A stretch of DNA of 64,000 nucleotides from Niallia taxi (GTDB lineage: Bacteria > Bacillota > Bacilli > Bacillales > Cytobacillaceae): the NCBI RefSeq assembly GCF_032818155.1, contig NZ_CP102590.1, positions 558,001 to 622,000 of the forward strand, given 5' to 3'. Below are positions 1 through 8,082 of the stretch, one piece after another (position 1 is the stretch's first letter; every line of letters starts with the position of its first letter). Below the pieces are notes generated by a model. That model searched no databases. It had not been told where the DNA came from and saw only the letters and a program-made list of their open reading frames with translations. A program made the position numbers and the translations under genes.

Positions 1-1
1 C

Positions 2-76
2 GATATAACGGAGCAACCACTAAATTTCAATAATTTAAATGCTACTGATCCTAACTATTGGTTCTATAATATTTAA
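2..76 (+). CDS. 3' end of a gene running in from the left edge
   Basis: The first 75 bases read as 24 sense codons then TAA, with a plausible low-GC residue mix ending in NYWFYNI. No start is visible, so the gene begins outside the window. It converges with the decayed LXG gene. The family cannot be named from so few residues. Chance openness over 24 codons is quite possible. Confidence 0.3.
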   Translation, partial: DITEQPLNFNNLNATDPNYWFYNI

Positions 77-139
77 TCTAGATTAATTAGTTTAGTTAGG
101 ATTACACAAACTGTCTAATATAAAACAATCTCAACAATA

Positions 140-740
140 ATGGCAGGAAAGGCGCGTCGAAATGAATAGGTGAAATATCGGTACCTGTTCGTGTTGCGTT
201 TATAAGGGCGCTGAACAATTGACCGATGTATAGTTCTTCTCCAATTCTTAGTCGACCTCTTCTAATTCGTCTAGCGTTTTCATTCTTTTTTTATGTACTT
301 CATCATCTCGTCATCAAATTTTAGAGCGGGAAAACGGTTCTAGCGGTACTAAGTCATCTATTTCACGAAAGATATTTTCTAACGCTCTTCTCTGTTCTGT
401 AACCATTTCATCTGCTTGTCGTTCTTTTTGAGCGAGATCTTCCTCCAAAAAGGACTGTATACTTTTGTGTTACCACCAAGTTCTTTATCTTCTAATTTTC
501 CGGCACCCCCTTCGTGAAAGGCAATTTGACGATCAACGAATCGTTCCCAGGCACTCACTACATCAAGTTGTCCTTCGAAAAAACTTTTTATGGCGGAGGC
601 TCCTTAGCCTTCGAAATCATCTAAGTCTGTTATATCTTGCATTGTCTGCGGATCTCAGTGAATTGTTGTCTTATTCCCTTGTAGTGTTCTGCTCTTTGTT
701 CCATAGCCTCTCCTAAACTGGAAACATCTAAGTTTTTCAC
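140..740 (-). pseudogene. Decayed LXG-domain (WXG100 superfamily) toxin N-terminus
   Basis: Read on the minus strand, a GTG at 740 follows an AGGAG ribosome site and starts VKNLDVSSLGEAMEQRAEHY, typical of LXG proteins, the N-terminal targeting domain of type VII-secreted polymorphic toxins in Firmicutes. The similarity continues through other frames: MQDITDLDDFEG, then an in-frame TAA, then GASAIKSFFEGQLDVV, VDRQIAFHEG, KLEDKELGGNT, FLEEDLAQKERQADEMV, REIDDLVPLEPFSRSK, GQLFSALINATRTGTDISPI and HFDAP. At least four frameshifts and one stop separate these blocks, so the gene is dead. The C-terminal toxin domain that should follow is absent: sequence similarity ends near 140. The intact start signal suggests fairly recent loss. 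Family assignment rests on remembered LXG sequence pattern; no search was run. Confidence 0.8.
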
Positions 741-936
741 CTTATCTCCTCGCTTTGTTAAGGATTATGGGAGAAACCTTGTGATAATATTATGCATAAT
801 TACCCATAGTTCTATTGTAAAAAAGTAAGAAAATGGATTATATAGGTAAATGGATGTGAATTTTTAAAGGGACAAATACAATTATATTTGGCTTTGTTAA
901 AAGTTAAGGTTGATAATGAAGAATAAAGAACTTATT
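741..936. other. AT-rich intergenic spacer
   Basis: No gene is visible. It must contain the former promoter of the decayed LXG gene on the minus strand, but I cannot point to convincing hexamers. Confidence 0.4.
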
Positions 937-978
937 ATTAACATTTTTATCCATTTCGTGTTGAATAAAAATGTTAAT
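937..978. repeat. Perfect 14-bp inverted repeat abutting an ORF start
   Basis: ATTAACATTTTTAT at 937-950 is exactly reverse-complemented at 965-978, with a 14-base loop. It ends two bases before the ATG at 981 and lies where a ribosome site would be expected. It lacks the U-run of a terminator on either strand. It could be an operator, a transposon-type end or a translation-blocking hairpin. Confidence 0.7.
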
Positions 979-980
979 CT

Positions 981-1226
981 ATGGATGTGAAGAGAATGAT
1001 AAAAGAATATTTTAGGGATGGATTTTTAATTTTAGTAATGTTTCTAACAATGTTTTGGTCACTTTATAGTATTGATGGGATTATAGATTTTACCGATCCA
1101 TTAATCTTATTGCCAATGTTATTAATAAGTAGTTTTCACCTAATTTCTCCACTTTTTTTAAGTACGGAAAGAATCAATTCTATAGACAATTGGTTTGATT
1201 CTTTATTAGGTTTTAATTCAAAATAA
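981..1226 (+). CDS. Small predicted membrane protein, unknown
   Basis: The 81-residue product has a hydrophobic segment at about 14-34 (GFLILVMFLTMFWSLYSI) and another at about 40-60 (PLILLPMLLISSFHLISPLF), so a two-helix membrane protein is predicted. No family is recognised. There is no good Shine-Dalgarno before the ATG at 981, because the perfect inverted repeat sits there; the methionine at 996 is a possible later start, also with a weak site. A clear terminator follows at 1252, which supports transcription in this direction. The alternative is a leftover open frame in a decayed region. Confidence 0.45.
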   Translation: MDVKRMIKEYFRDGFLILVMFLTMFWSLYSIDGIIDFTDPLILLPMLLISSFHLISPLFLSTERINSIDNWFDSLLGFNSK

Positions 1227-1251
1227 TGAATAAACTATAAGAGTGATGTGA

Positions 1252-1280
1252 AAATAGCTACCATTAGTAGCTATTTTTAT
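1252..1280 (+). terminator. Rho-independent terminator
   Basis: AAATAGCTAC and GTAGCTATTT form a perfect 10-bp stem around a 5-base loop, followed by TTTAT. It lies 25 bases after the small membrane-protein gene. Confidence 0.75.
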
Positions 1281-1368
1281 GTTAATTAGCTATATAAAAA
1301 GTTGGCATCAGGATACCACAAATGATTGACTTTTAATAGAAATCAACCATTAACTTTAACATAGCCTT

Positions 1369-1420
1369 CATTTATTACAGGAATGCTGACCTGATTTGCG
1401 ACATAAGAGAAAAGCTTCCC
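1369..1420. repeat. Diverged intergenic repeat, copy A
   Basis: The block beginning CATTTATTACAGGAATGCTG and ending ACATAAGAGAAAAGCTTCCC resembles blocks at 7993-8040 and 10841-10872. It shares the exact 19-mer TTATTACAGGAATGCTGAC with the third. It ends in the hairpin used as terminator for the neighbouring gene. Confidence 0.5.
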
Positions 1421-1437
1421 TCTAATTAAGGAAAGCC
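1405..1437 (-). terminator. Terminator of the PPOX-like gene
   Basis: On the minus strand GCTTTCC pairs with GGGAAGC around a 9-base loop (one G-T pair) and is followed by TTTTCT. Confidence 0.65.
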
Positions 1438-1455
1438 CTGGTTAGTACAATAGAA

Positions 1456-2031
1456 TTATTTAAAATTATTAAAGTTAGCTAAACTTTCTCCAATCGGTGT
1501 AACTATCCCATCCATACTTATAGAATTTTTCTTTTTACGATATTCCTCTAAGTCTTGTTCACTTTTATTGTTAGTCCATTTTTGAAGAGTATCTCGTTCA
1601 CCGTCGTATGAGTAGAACGGTACACTAAATCCACATGATGTTTTTACTGTTTCAATCCTTGCATGAATAATCTGTCGAGCACCAGGAAGTATGTCAAAAT
1701 GTTTCGCCATATCAGTCCATTCAGGTGTGCCAGGTAATATCACATTACCGCTACCATATAGCCTTAAAATCATAGGAGGTCCTTCAAAAGCTAAGAACAT
1801 AAAAGTAATTCTTCCGTTATCCTTTAAATGTGCACTTGTTTCATTTCCACTACCAGTTAAATCTAAATAAGCTACCTCATTCGAGGAAAAGATTCTTAAT
1901 ACATCATGACCTTTTGGTGAGATGTTAACATGACCATCTGCTGTTAGAGGTGCTGAGCCAACAAAAAAAACCCGTTGTTTTCTTATAAATTCTTCGTGTT
2001 TTGGAAGTATTGATGAATAAACAGTTCCCAT
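1456..2031 (-). CDS. Pyridoxamine 5'-phosphate oxidase-like FMN-binding protein
   Basis: The 191-residue protein belongs to the split-barrel PPOX-related group: FVGSAPLTADGHVNISPKG near residues 25-45, LDLTGSGNETSAHL near 65-80 and RITFMFLAFEGPPMILRLYG near 83-100. Members bind FMN, F420 or haem, and most have unknown substrates. The start is the ATG at 2031, because GAGGAGG sits 8 bases before it; the longer frame to 2055 would put the ribosome site inside the gene. It is monocistronic, with its own terminator. True PdxH activity is unlikely, since biosynthetic PdxH ends in a different conserved C-terminal block. Function beyond flavin binding is not predictable. Confidence 0.85.
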   Translation of the reverse strand: MGTVYSSILPKHEEFIRKQRVFFVGSAPLTADGHVNISPKGHDVLRIFSSNEVAYLDLTGSGNETSAHLKDNGRITFMFLAFEGPPMILRLYGSGNVILPGTPEWTDMAKHFDILPGARQIIHARIETVKTSCGFSVPFYSYDGERDTLQKWTNNKSEQDLEEYRKKKNSISMDGIVTPIGESLANFNNFK

Positions 2032-2127
2032 AATAAATTCCTCCTCATCTAACAAATGTAAAAATTAAAAAGCCTACCATCTCATATATAATGGTTATAT
2101 TTATATTTATTATAGGAGTGCTGTACT

Positions 2128-2603
2128 TTATGAATCTGTAGAAGTTTTACGAAGATTTTTAGCTTCCTTAATATTGTCAATTAACCCAATAGGAGCATTT
2201 GAATGGTTAAATATCTCCTCTGTTGTCATCCAATAAACCTTTACTACCTTCATCTGGGCTTTTTATATACGGCTCATCATTATCAAACTCACAAAGGAAA
2301 ACGATATCATTTACTTTATAAACATTTTCTTTTTCAAAGGGAGTATTTCTTACATAAATTAAATTATCTTTTACTTTAACACCAACCTCTCCAAATAACT
2401 TCCTTTTTAATGTTTTATAGTAAGTTAATTGAATTAACCTACTTTTCGACTGTTCCACCAACCAAGAAGAGAGGTCCTCCCGGATAGTCTTCCTTCATGC
2501 TTCTTTGGTTAATTTTAAATACTAATCCTTGCTATACTGCTCCTTTTACATTTATATAAAACAATATTACTGCCCCTTTTAGTTTATTATGGTAACTATT
2601 TTC
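2128..2603 (-). pseudogene. Broken Nudix hydrolase gene
   Basis: Three reading frames together spell a Nudix protein. First comes KLKGAVILFYINVKGAV, a TAG, then QGLVFKINQRSMKEDYPGG and PLFLVGGTVEK before a stop. After a shift comes YKTLKRKLFGEVGVKVKDNL, a Nudix box in which REUXEEXGU has become RKLFGEVGV. It continues IYVRNTPFEKENVYKVNDIV and FLCEFDNDEPYIKSPDEGSK. A second shift, which deleting one base would repair, leads to VYWMTTEEIFNHSNAPIGLI and DNIKEAKNLRKTSTDS before TAA. Two frameshifts, one nonsense codon and loss of two Nudix-box acids mean the gene is inactive. The 84-codon open frame at 2207-2461 is its middle part, not an independent gene. Confidence 0.8.
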
Positions 2604-2723
2604 TATGAATAACTATATAATCCCTTCCTCAACAAATGCCCTGTTTCTTCCACAAGCATCACGAATTTAGCCATGATAGTACCATAAACAAATGAAACTA
2701 AGTGATAGAACCTTACCAATAAA

Positions 2724-3029
2724 TTAGCCCCACCACATTGCGCAAACAATGAATGACCACATAGATACAACTATTCCTACTGTTCCAAATGAAAATATGT
2801 ATAAAAGAGTGTATTTTTTATCAAGTATTTTTGTTTTTATCATCAAAAATGCGATTAACGGGGTAACTAAGCACATGCTGATGCTAATAATAGTCATTAT
2901 TGTTAAGTAATATAGACTATCAGTTGTATTACTTATTCCCTCAAGAAAGTAGGCTAATGATTGTCCATATACACCTAATACTGTTCCCATTACAATAAGC
3001 ACCCATAAAACTATATGACTTAATTTCAT
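2724..3029 (-). CDS. Predicted three-helix membrane protein, unknown
   Basis: The 101-residue protein has three hydrophobic stretches at about residues 5-23, 40-65 and 72-97 with short polar loops, so it is an integral membrane protein of PQ-loop-like size. I do not recognise a family. AAGGAG lies 9 bases before the ATG, a good ribosome site, which supports expression. It stands alone between the broken Nudix gene and a lipoprotein gene. Small orphan membrane proteins are common as immunity proteins in toxin islands, but that is only context. Confidence 0.6.
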   Translation of the reverse strand: MKLSHIVLWVLIVMGTVLGVYGQSLAYFLEGISNTTDSLYYLTIMTIISISMCLVTPLIAFLMIKTKILDKKYTLLYIFSFGTVGIVVSMWSFIVCAMWWG

Positions 3030-3140
3030 CGTAATTCACTCCTTATGTAATATATTTTTTGCGTTAGTATAATATTACACTAATAATAACAAAAGTTACC
3101 CACTTTTAGTATCTTATTTTCAAATTAAATTTAAACCCCT

Positions 3141-3173
3141 CACTTGTAAAAAGAAAAAACCACCTTACAAGTG
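3141..3173. terminator. Inverted repeat, possible terminator
   Basis: CACTTGTAA at 3141-3149 pairs perfectly with TTACAAGTG at 3165-3173 around a 15-base A-rich loop. There is no strong U-run on either side, so its role is uncertain. Confidence 0.4.
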
Positions 3174-3340
3174 GTCATTAAAACAGTTTATTTAACTAAG
3201 AAACGAAAATACAATGCTGACCGTTTTTTACTTCTTCGTTATATTTTTATTTGCCAATATAGCCACGCTTATCACAAGATATTGTGTTGTGACAGATAGT
3301 ACTGATGCTGTCAACCTGTATGTTTTATAGTTAATATATA

Positions 3341-3375
3341 AAAAAAACCAAATCTTTAATGGATTTGGTTTTTTC
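3341..3375 (-). terminator. Terminator of the 3398-4036 lipoprotein gene
   Basis: AAAAAACCAAATC and GATTTGGTTTTTT form a long stem around a 7-base loop. On the minus strand it ends in eight T's, just past the stop codon of the gene. It can also work for the plus strand. Confidence 0.8.
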
Positions 3376-3397
3376 GGTACTAGTTCCTTTTGAGCTA

Positions 3398-4036
3398 TTA
3401 GTAAGATGTTTGTCCTTCTGTATCAGATTCTGAATCTGAACCGTCATCTTCCATATCATCAGGGTAAACAATTGTATCAATTTCTTTATTAGTAGATTCA
3501 TCTATTACTTTAATAGTTGTTTTAATGTTATCTGCAGCTGCACCATCATAAAGTTGATAATACATTCCAGCAAATCCAACTGTAATAAGGCCGAAAGCAT
3601 CCATACTATCTTCGTATGCAGCTTGATCAACCGTTATAGTCACTTCTGAAAAGGAGTCGTTATGAGTAACTTTCTTAAATGATGGATAATCACCACTTGT
3701 TGGTAATTCGTTTAATGTGTCTTCCATACTTTTACTCATTTCTTCCATCATTTCTTTGTGTTTGGATTTTGACATTTTATATGTTAGGGAACCGTCATCG
3801 TTTTTTGTAACTTTTATTCCCTCTGCTTCTGCGTCTTTTGCCATACTATCGATATCTTCATCCTCTAAGAAAGAAGCTGGTAATGTTACTTCTACATTCA
3901 GAAAGCCTTTATCTACTTTTACAGCCTCATCTGAACTTTCCTCTTCGGAATTTTCACTTGCTTCTTTATCCGAACCACAAGCAGCAAGTGCAAGCATTAC
4001 CATTGCTAGTAGCAATGCATAACTAACCTTTTTCAT
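3398..4036 (-). CDS. Lipoprotein of unknown function
   Basis: The 212-residue precursor starts MKKVSYALLLAMVMLALAAC, a type II signal peptide with lipobox LAAC at 17-20. The mature part is very acidic: a Glu/Ser/Asp linker (about 21-45), then an alpha/beta domain with DVEVTLPASFLEDEDI-like strands (about 47-185) and an acidic tail of Asp, Ser and Glu. It should be anchored on the outer face of the membrane. An AGGGGG ribosome site lies 9 bases before the ATG. It is transcribed alone and is the first of three lipoprotein genes in 2.8 kb, not obviously homologous to each other apart from the signal. No catalytic motif is seen. Confidence 0.8.
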   Translation of the reverse strand: MKKVSYALLLAMVMLALAACGSDKEASENSEEESSDEAVKVDKGFLNVEVTLPASFLEDEDIDSMAKDAEAEGIKVTKNDDGSLTYKMSKSKHKEMMEEMSKSMEDTLNELPTSGDYPSFKKVTHNDSFSEVTITVDQAAYEDSMDAFGLITVGFAGMYYQLYDGAAADNIKTTIKVIDESTNKEIDTIVYPDDMEDDGSDSESDTEGQTSY

Positions 4037-4407
4037 TACTAAGAATCCCCCTGTGTACGTATAGTATATTTTTTGTACTATAGTAACATACCATATTTAC
4101 TAGGATTCATCTACCTGTCTTTTATGGCTTGAGGACGGGGAGTTAATAACTTTATAATTTCAACGTTGGGAGAATGCTCCCACTTTAAAACACAGCTATG
4201 TGATAAATAATTTGAAGCTTAAGTGGGGGATGAATCGCTTAGATAGGATTTTTATTTATTTCAGTTATAATGCCATTATTGTTTCATTGTATATTACTAG
4301 TACTAATGCTTATCATAGATAAATACTACCTGATTTACTTATTAGAATACAATGTAAATCATATACTAATATACTTTATATAGTGTACCTTTAGATTTTT
4401 CTTAGTC
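4037..4407. other. Intergenic region without recognisable gene
   Basis: AT-rich, with a small GGGAG/CTCCC hairpin near 4169-4182. I see no open frame with a start signal. Confidence 0.5.
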
Positions 4408-4435
4408 AACTTCCCTCTATATAATGAGGGAAGTT
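4408..4435 (-). terminator. Hairpin after decayed gene
   Basis: AACTTCCCTC and GAGGGAAGTT form a perfect 10-bp stem around an 8-base loop. It lies directly downstream, in the minus sense, of the decayed gene at 4440-4732. The T-run is weak. Confidence 0.5.
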
Positions 4436-4439
4436 CAAA

Positions 4440-4732
4440 TAGATACCACATCAACGTAGAAGCTTTACTGCCGGTTTGGCAGAACTAGTGTAATTCTGCA
4501 AGGTCCTCAATGACTGGATTGCCTAGCACATGGTTCTTTTCATTGATTGAGGTTACAATTAGTTCACTTCGTGATTAAGAGCAATATACTCAATTTCTTT
4601 TAGCAATTCAACTACCACAGGTTAATCGGATTTATTCTCCGCAGAATAACCGACAACCTAGCATTGTTCCATTTTATTAACTAATACACTTCCTAAGACT
4701 TCTAATACTTCAACTCTTGTTATTTTCATCAT
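4440..4732 (-). pseudogene. Decayed gene with intact start signal, family not identified
   Basis: On the minus strand AAAGGAG followed by ATGATG starts MKITRVEVLEVLGSVLVNKM, then stops after 24 codons. Downstream frames keep protein-like stretches: PVVVELLKEIEYIALNHEVN and NHVLGNPVIEDLAELH, each ended by stops. Several frameshifts and stops make it nonfunctional. A hairpin follows. I could not name the family; the fragments are too short to choose among enzyme families. Confidence 0.45.
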
Positions 4733-4803
4733 ATATCTCCTTTAAGCACTTGTTATTCTTAGTAATTATAGTGGGGGGTTCTTCCTTGAATGGGGAATTA
4801 AAA

Positions 4804-4836
4804 GAAAAAACAACGGGAGTAATTTCCGCTGTCTTT
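4804..4836 (-). terminator. Terminator of the 4868-5407 lipoprotein gene
   Basis: On the minus strand ACAGCGG and CCGTTGT pair (one G-T) around an 8-base loop, followed by TTTTTTC. Confidence 0.65.
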
Positions 4837-4867
4837 TGTGTAGGAATGAGTTCTCTTTTTTAATTTA

Positions 4868-5407
4868 CTACTTAAGATTATCGATTTCCCAAAATGCCGG
4901 CATAGGATCAGCAGTACTATCAACTAGGAAAGAAAAATCATCTTCTATTTTATCAACATTGAAACTAACAGTAATATCTTTTACCTCTTCTGACTGTATT
5001 TCAACAGGTTCTATTGTATCTTTATAGACAGTTGATTTGTCTATAAGAATAAACTTAGCTTCTGAAGGGTTTATAGCTAGTTTATCGTCTCGTACGTTCT
5101 TAATAGATAGATGAACATCCACTTTATTATCAGCGGTGCTTTTTGCTCCTAGAACAGTTATTAAATAATGGCCACCCTTAATAGCTTCACCATAGTTTAA
5201 AGATGATTGTAGAAGTATATTTTGGTATTCATTTACTTCTTCCGATGCTTCCGTATTAATCTCGCTGGTTGTTTTTTCTGCAGTAACACCTATTGTTTTT
5301 TCCTTTGCATCATCCGAAGTGGATGACTGGTTACAAGCACCTAATACAAACAAGGCAAACAACGAACATAATATTGTGTATAACAACTTCCTCAAAATTA
5401 AATCCAC
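4868..5407 (-). CDS. Lipoprotein, DUF4352-like domain suspected
   Basis: The 179-residue precursor has a signal peptide and lipobox VLGAC near residue 25, then a Ser/Thr/Glu-rich linker and a beta-sandwich-like domain (about 75-175) with YLITVLGAKSTADNKVDVHL and ISVSFNVDKIEDDFSFLV-type strands. DUF4352-like immunoglobulin folds look like this in many Bacillus lipoproteins; the match is by pattern only. The start is a GTG at 5407, 4 bases after AAGGAG; a TTG four codons later is the alternative. It is downstream of, and co-oriented with, the next lipoprotein gene, with about 100 bases between them, so co-transcription is possible. Confidence 0.75.
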   Translation of the reverse strand: MDLILRKLLYTILCSLFALFVLGACNQSSTSDDAKEKTIGVTAEKTTSEINTEASEEVNEYQNILLQSSLNYGEAIKGGHYLITVLGAKSTADNKVDVHLSIKNVRDDKLAINPSEAKFILIDKSTVYKDTIEPVEIQSEEVKDITVSFNVDKIEDDFSFLVDSTADPMPAFWEIDNLK

Positions 5408-5507
5408 CTTTCTCCTTTAATTGAATAATATTCAAGTAGAAAAAATGACGAATATTAATACTCGCCATTTTAATTTTGTTATACATATAACTTCTTATAG
5501 TTGCTAA

Positions 5508-6185
5508 TTAAAAAGTATATTCAACTTGTTGCTCCGGAGTAATATCTTCGTAGCTGTCAGCATCCATTGAAGAACCGAAAATAAGCTTCAGTTTAGAAAT
5601 ATCTTCATCTTTCACGATAAATGCATCTACGAATTCCTTTTTTACTTTTCCAAGAAAGACTGAATCTCCGTCTGCTTCTGTATAGATAAAGTCATTAGAA
5701 ATAGCATCGATTTGTTGGCCCTTATCTGTTACAAGATCTGTTAGAGCATACCATTCAATATTCTTTTCTTCTGTATTTTCTACATCATATTGAATTTGAA
5801 CGTATGTGAATTCATCACCAATCGATTGAGCTGCATCTGACTCATAAGACAGGTCATTCTTGAATTCTTCATCCAGGTTCGTCATTTTGAATAGTTTAAT
5901 ATCTTTCATCGTTACCTTTAGCGGAGCGATGTCTACTGTTTCATTGATATCTTTGATTTTTAGTAATTCTAGTGTTCCACCCTCGATATCTGATTTTTGT
6001 CCTGCTTCTGTGAAAACAATGTTTCCATTATCGTCCTTAGGCGGAGCGTTGCTTACATCTTTTTGTTCAGCAGCCGTTGGTGCCTTTTCTTTTTCTGTTG
6101 AAGAAGTCTTTTCAGAATCACTTCCACAAGCAGCAAGTACTAGTCCTGATGCCAATACAAGTGTTGTTAAGATAGTCTTTTTCAC
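5508..6185 (-). CDS. Lipoprotein of unknown function
   Basis: The 225-residue precursor begins with a classical lipoprotein signal, lipobox VLAAC at residues 16-20, then a Lys/Glu/Thr linker. The mature domain (about 50-225) is rich in beta strands (VTMKDIKLFKM, FTYVQIQYDVENTEEKNIEW) in the DUF4352/DUF5068 style. The start is GTG at 6185 after GGGGGAA. It probably heads a two-gene unit with the lipoprotein at 4868-5407. Exported, membrane-anchored and without visible catalytic residues; a binding or envelope role is all that can be inferred. Confidence 0.8.
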   Translation of the reverse strand: MKKTILTTLVLASGLVLAACGSDSEKTSSTEKEKAPTAAEQKDVSNAPPKDDNGNIVFTEAGQKSDIEGGTLELLKIKDINETVDIAPLKVTMKDIKLFKMTNLDEEFKNDLSYESDAAQSIGDEFTYVQIQYDVENTEEKNIEWYALTDLVTDKGQQIDAISNDFIYTEADGDSVFLGKVKKEFVDAFIVKDEDISKLKLIFGSSMDADSYEDITPEQQVEYTF

Positions 6186-6757
6186 GTTTGTTTCCCCCAG
6201 TTTATATATGTTTAAGACTTACACATTATAGCAAATTCAAACAATTTGCGTAATAGGGTTTTACTTGTAATATAAACTGTCCTACTTTTGTCTAATGGTG
6301 GCTTCATAATAAATTATTTACTGACATTTTGATTTAAAGAAAAAAATTTTGAATTTAAAGCGTGTATTTACTTAGTTCACAACTAATATACAAACTATCC
6401 TCAAGTTGATTGTTCTAAATGATTGACTATACGATTATACATTTCGTAAAATCTTACATAAAAACTTCCGCAACTTTGTGAAAAATCAGTTAAATCTGTA
6501 AAAACTTAATATTAAAATTAAGACTTTTTATTGTTAAAAAAATGACTCCTCAGATTCCTCGAAAGCTATGCCTATGGTTTATATATCTATAGACAATCGT
6601 TTTTCATAAAACTATTTTGAATAGCTTGATTAAAAATTTTAAAAAAGGAAAAATAAATAAGAAAAGTTCCCCTTTTTGTCAGGAGAACTTTTAAAAAATC
6701 ACATTTTTATCAATAATAATACGTATTAGGCTATCATATTAAAGGAGTGTTATAAAA
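6186..6757. other. Long AT-rich intergenic region
   Basis: 570 bases without a supported gene. The only clear structure is an 8-bp inverted repeat, AAAAGTTC at 6662-6669 and GAACTTTT at 6685-6692, about 65 bases before the next gene. It may be a terminator or a leader hairpin. Confidence 0.5.
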
Positions 6758-7693
6758 ATGAAAGCAGTTGTGATTAATCAATATGGAAGTAAAGAAGAAT
6801 TAGTGGAGCAGGAAGTTAATAAACCAAATGCAGAAGCCAATCAAGTGGTTCTAAAATTAGAAGCTACATCCATCAATCCAATCGATTGGAAATTAAGAGA
6901 GGGTTATTTAAAAGAAATGTTTGATTGGGAATTTCCTATCATCTTAGGCTGGGATGCGGCTGGAGTCATAACAGACATAGGTTCAAACGTTACTAAGTGG
7001 AATGTTGGAGATCGAGTATTTAGTCGTCCTGAGACAACTCGTCGCGGTACGTATGCTGAATACATAGCAATTGAGGAGCACCTACTGGCAAAACTACCTG
7101 ATTCTATCTCATATGAGGAAGCTGCAGCTGTACCTTTAGCTGGTTTAACGGCATGGCAGGCATTGTTTACTCATGGCCATTTAAAAGAAGGTGAAACTGT
7201 ACTTATTCACGCTGGTGCTGGTGGTGTAGGGATTTTTGCTATTCAATTAGCAAAGTATGCCGGTGCTCATGTTATAACAACAGCAAGTGAAAAAAACCAC
7301 GAACTTCTCTATTCCTTAGGTGCTGATCAAGTCATTGATTACAAAAAAGAAAACTTTGAAGAGGTTCTAAAAGATGTAGATTTAGTGTTTGACACGATGG
7401 GTGGAGAAGTAGCTGAGAATAGCTATAAGGTACTTAAACAAAATACCGGAAGATTAATTACCATTGTTGGTGAACCAAATCATGATACTGCTAAGTCTCA
7501 CAATGTATCGGCAAAGGGTATTTGGCTGCAGCCTGATGGTGAACAATTGCAGAAAATGGCGGATCTAATGGAAGAGAAAAAGATAAAGTCTATTGTAGGG
7601 GCAACATTCCCGTTTAGTAGACAGGGTATTTATGATGCACATGCTTTGAGTGAAACTCACCACGCTGTAGGTAAAATTGTCATTACATTTTAA
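6758..7693 (+). CDS. Zinc-independent NADPH:quinone oxidoreductase-type MDR protein
   Basis: The 311-residue protein is a medium-chain dehydrogenase/reductase of the quinone oxidoreductase branch. It has the GroES-like N-terminal half (SINPIDWKLREGY near 38-50, GWDAAGVITDIG near 64-75, VGDRVF) and a Rossmann half with the nucleotide loop HAGAGGVGIFAIQLAK at 151-166. The catalytic zinc ligands of alcohol dehydrogenases are absent. Such enzymes reduce quinones or alpha,beta-unsaturated carbonyls with NADPH. AAAGGAG sits 9 bases before the ATG. It is monocistronic and ends in a strong terminator. The exact substrate is not predictable. Confidence 0.9.
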   Translation: MKAVVINQYGSKEELVEQEVNKPNAEANQVVLKLEATSINPIDWKLREGYLKEMFDWEFPIILGWDAAGVITDIGSNVTKWNVGDRVFSRPETTRRGTYAEYIAIEEHLLAKLPDSISYEEAAAVPLAGLTAWQALFTHGHLKEGETVLIHAGAGGVGIFAIQLAKYAGAHVITTASEKNHELLYSLGADQVIDYKKENFEEVLKDVDLVFDTMGGEVAENSYKVLKQNTGRLITIVGEPNHDTAKSHNVSAKGIWLQPDGEQLQKMADLMEEKKIKSIVGATFPFSRQGIYDAHALSETHHAVGKIVITF

Positions 7694-7731
7694 AAAGGAG
7701 ATTGGCAACGCACAAATTTAGGTAGACATTA

Positions 7732-7776
7732 TAATAGGTATGCTCTTTTGAAACGGATGAGCCTGCCTATTTTTTA
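7732..7776 (+). terminator. Terminator of the oxidoreductase gene
   Basis: AATAGG-TATGCTC pairs with GAGC-CTGCCTATT in an imperfect stem, followed by TTTTTTATT. Confidence 0.75.
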
Positions 7777-7992
7777 TTAATAATATTTCATTTTCATAAG
7801 AGAAAAAGGGGATCATTATATTTAAACAATAAACCAAGAACGAAGTGGTTTCCCCACTTTCTCAACCCTTATTGAACCTCCACAGATTTTACGAATATCT
7901 TTTGAATACTGCCCTGTTAGCATTAGAGCAAGTTAGAAGTATTAATCCTTACTAGATTACTACCAAGTTTGTGACACAATAAGAATTCTCTC

Positions 7993-8040
7993 CATTTATT
8001 ATTGGAAGCCTGCCCTATAGTAACATAAGAAAAGCTCCCA
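7993..8040. repeat. Diverged intergenic repeat, copy B
   Basis: CATTTATTATTGGAAGCCTG and TAACATAAGAAAAGCTCCCA align with copy A at 1369-1420, with scattered substitutions. The rest of 7777-8027 shows no gene. Confidence 0.45.
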
Positions 8041-8060
8041 TTACTTCAGAAAATGGTGAG
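8028..8060 (-). terminator. Terminator of the 8083-8667 gene
   Basis: On the minus strand CTCACCATT pairs with AATGGGAG (with G-T) and is followed by CTTTTCTT. Confidence 0.65.
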
Positions 8061-8082
8061 ATTTTAATAAACCTCATATCTA

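Noticed and set aside
465..716. 83-codon plus-strand open frame
   Set aside because: It is the antisense of the decayed LXG gene, has no ribosome site and an unnatural composition.
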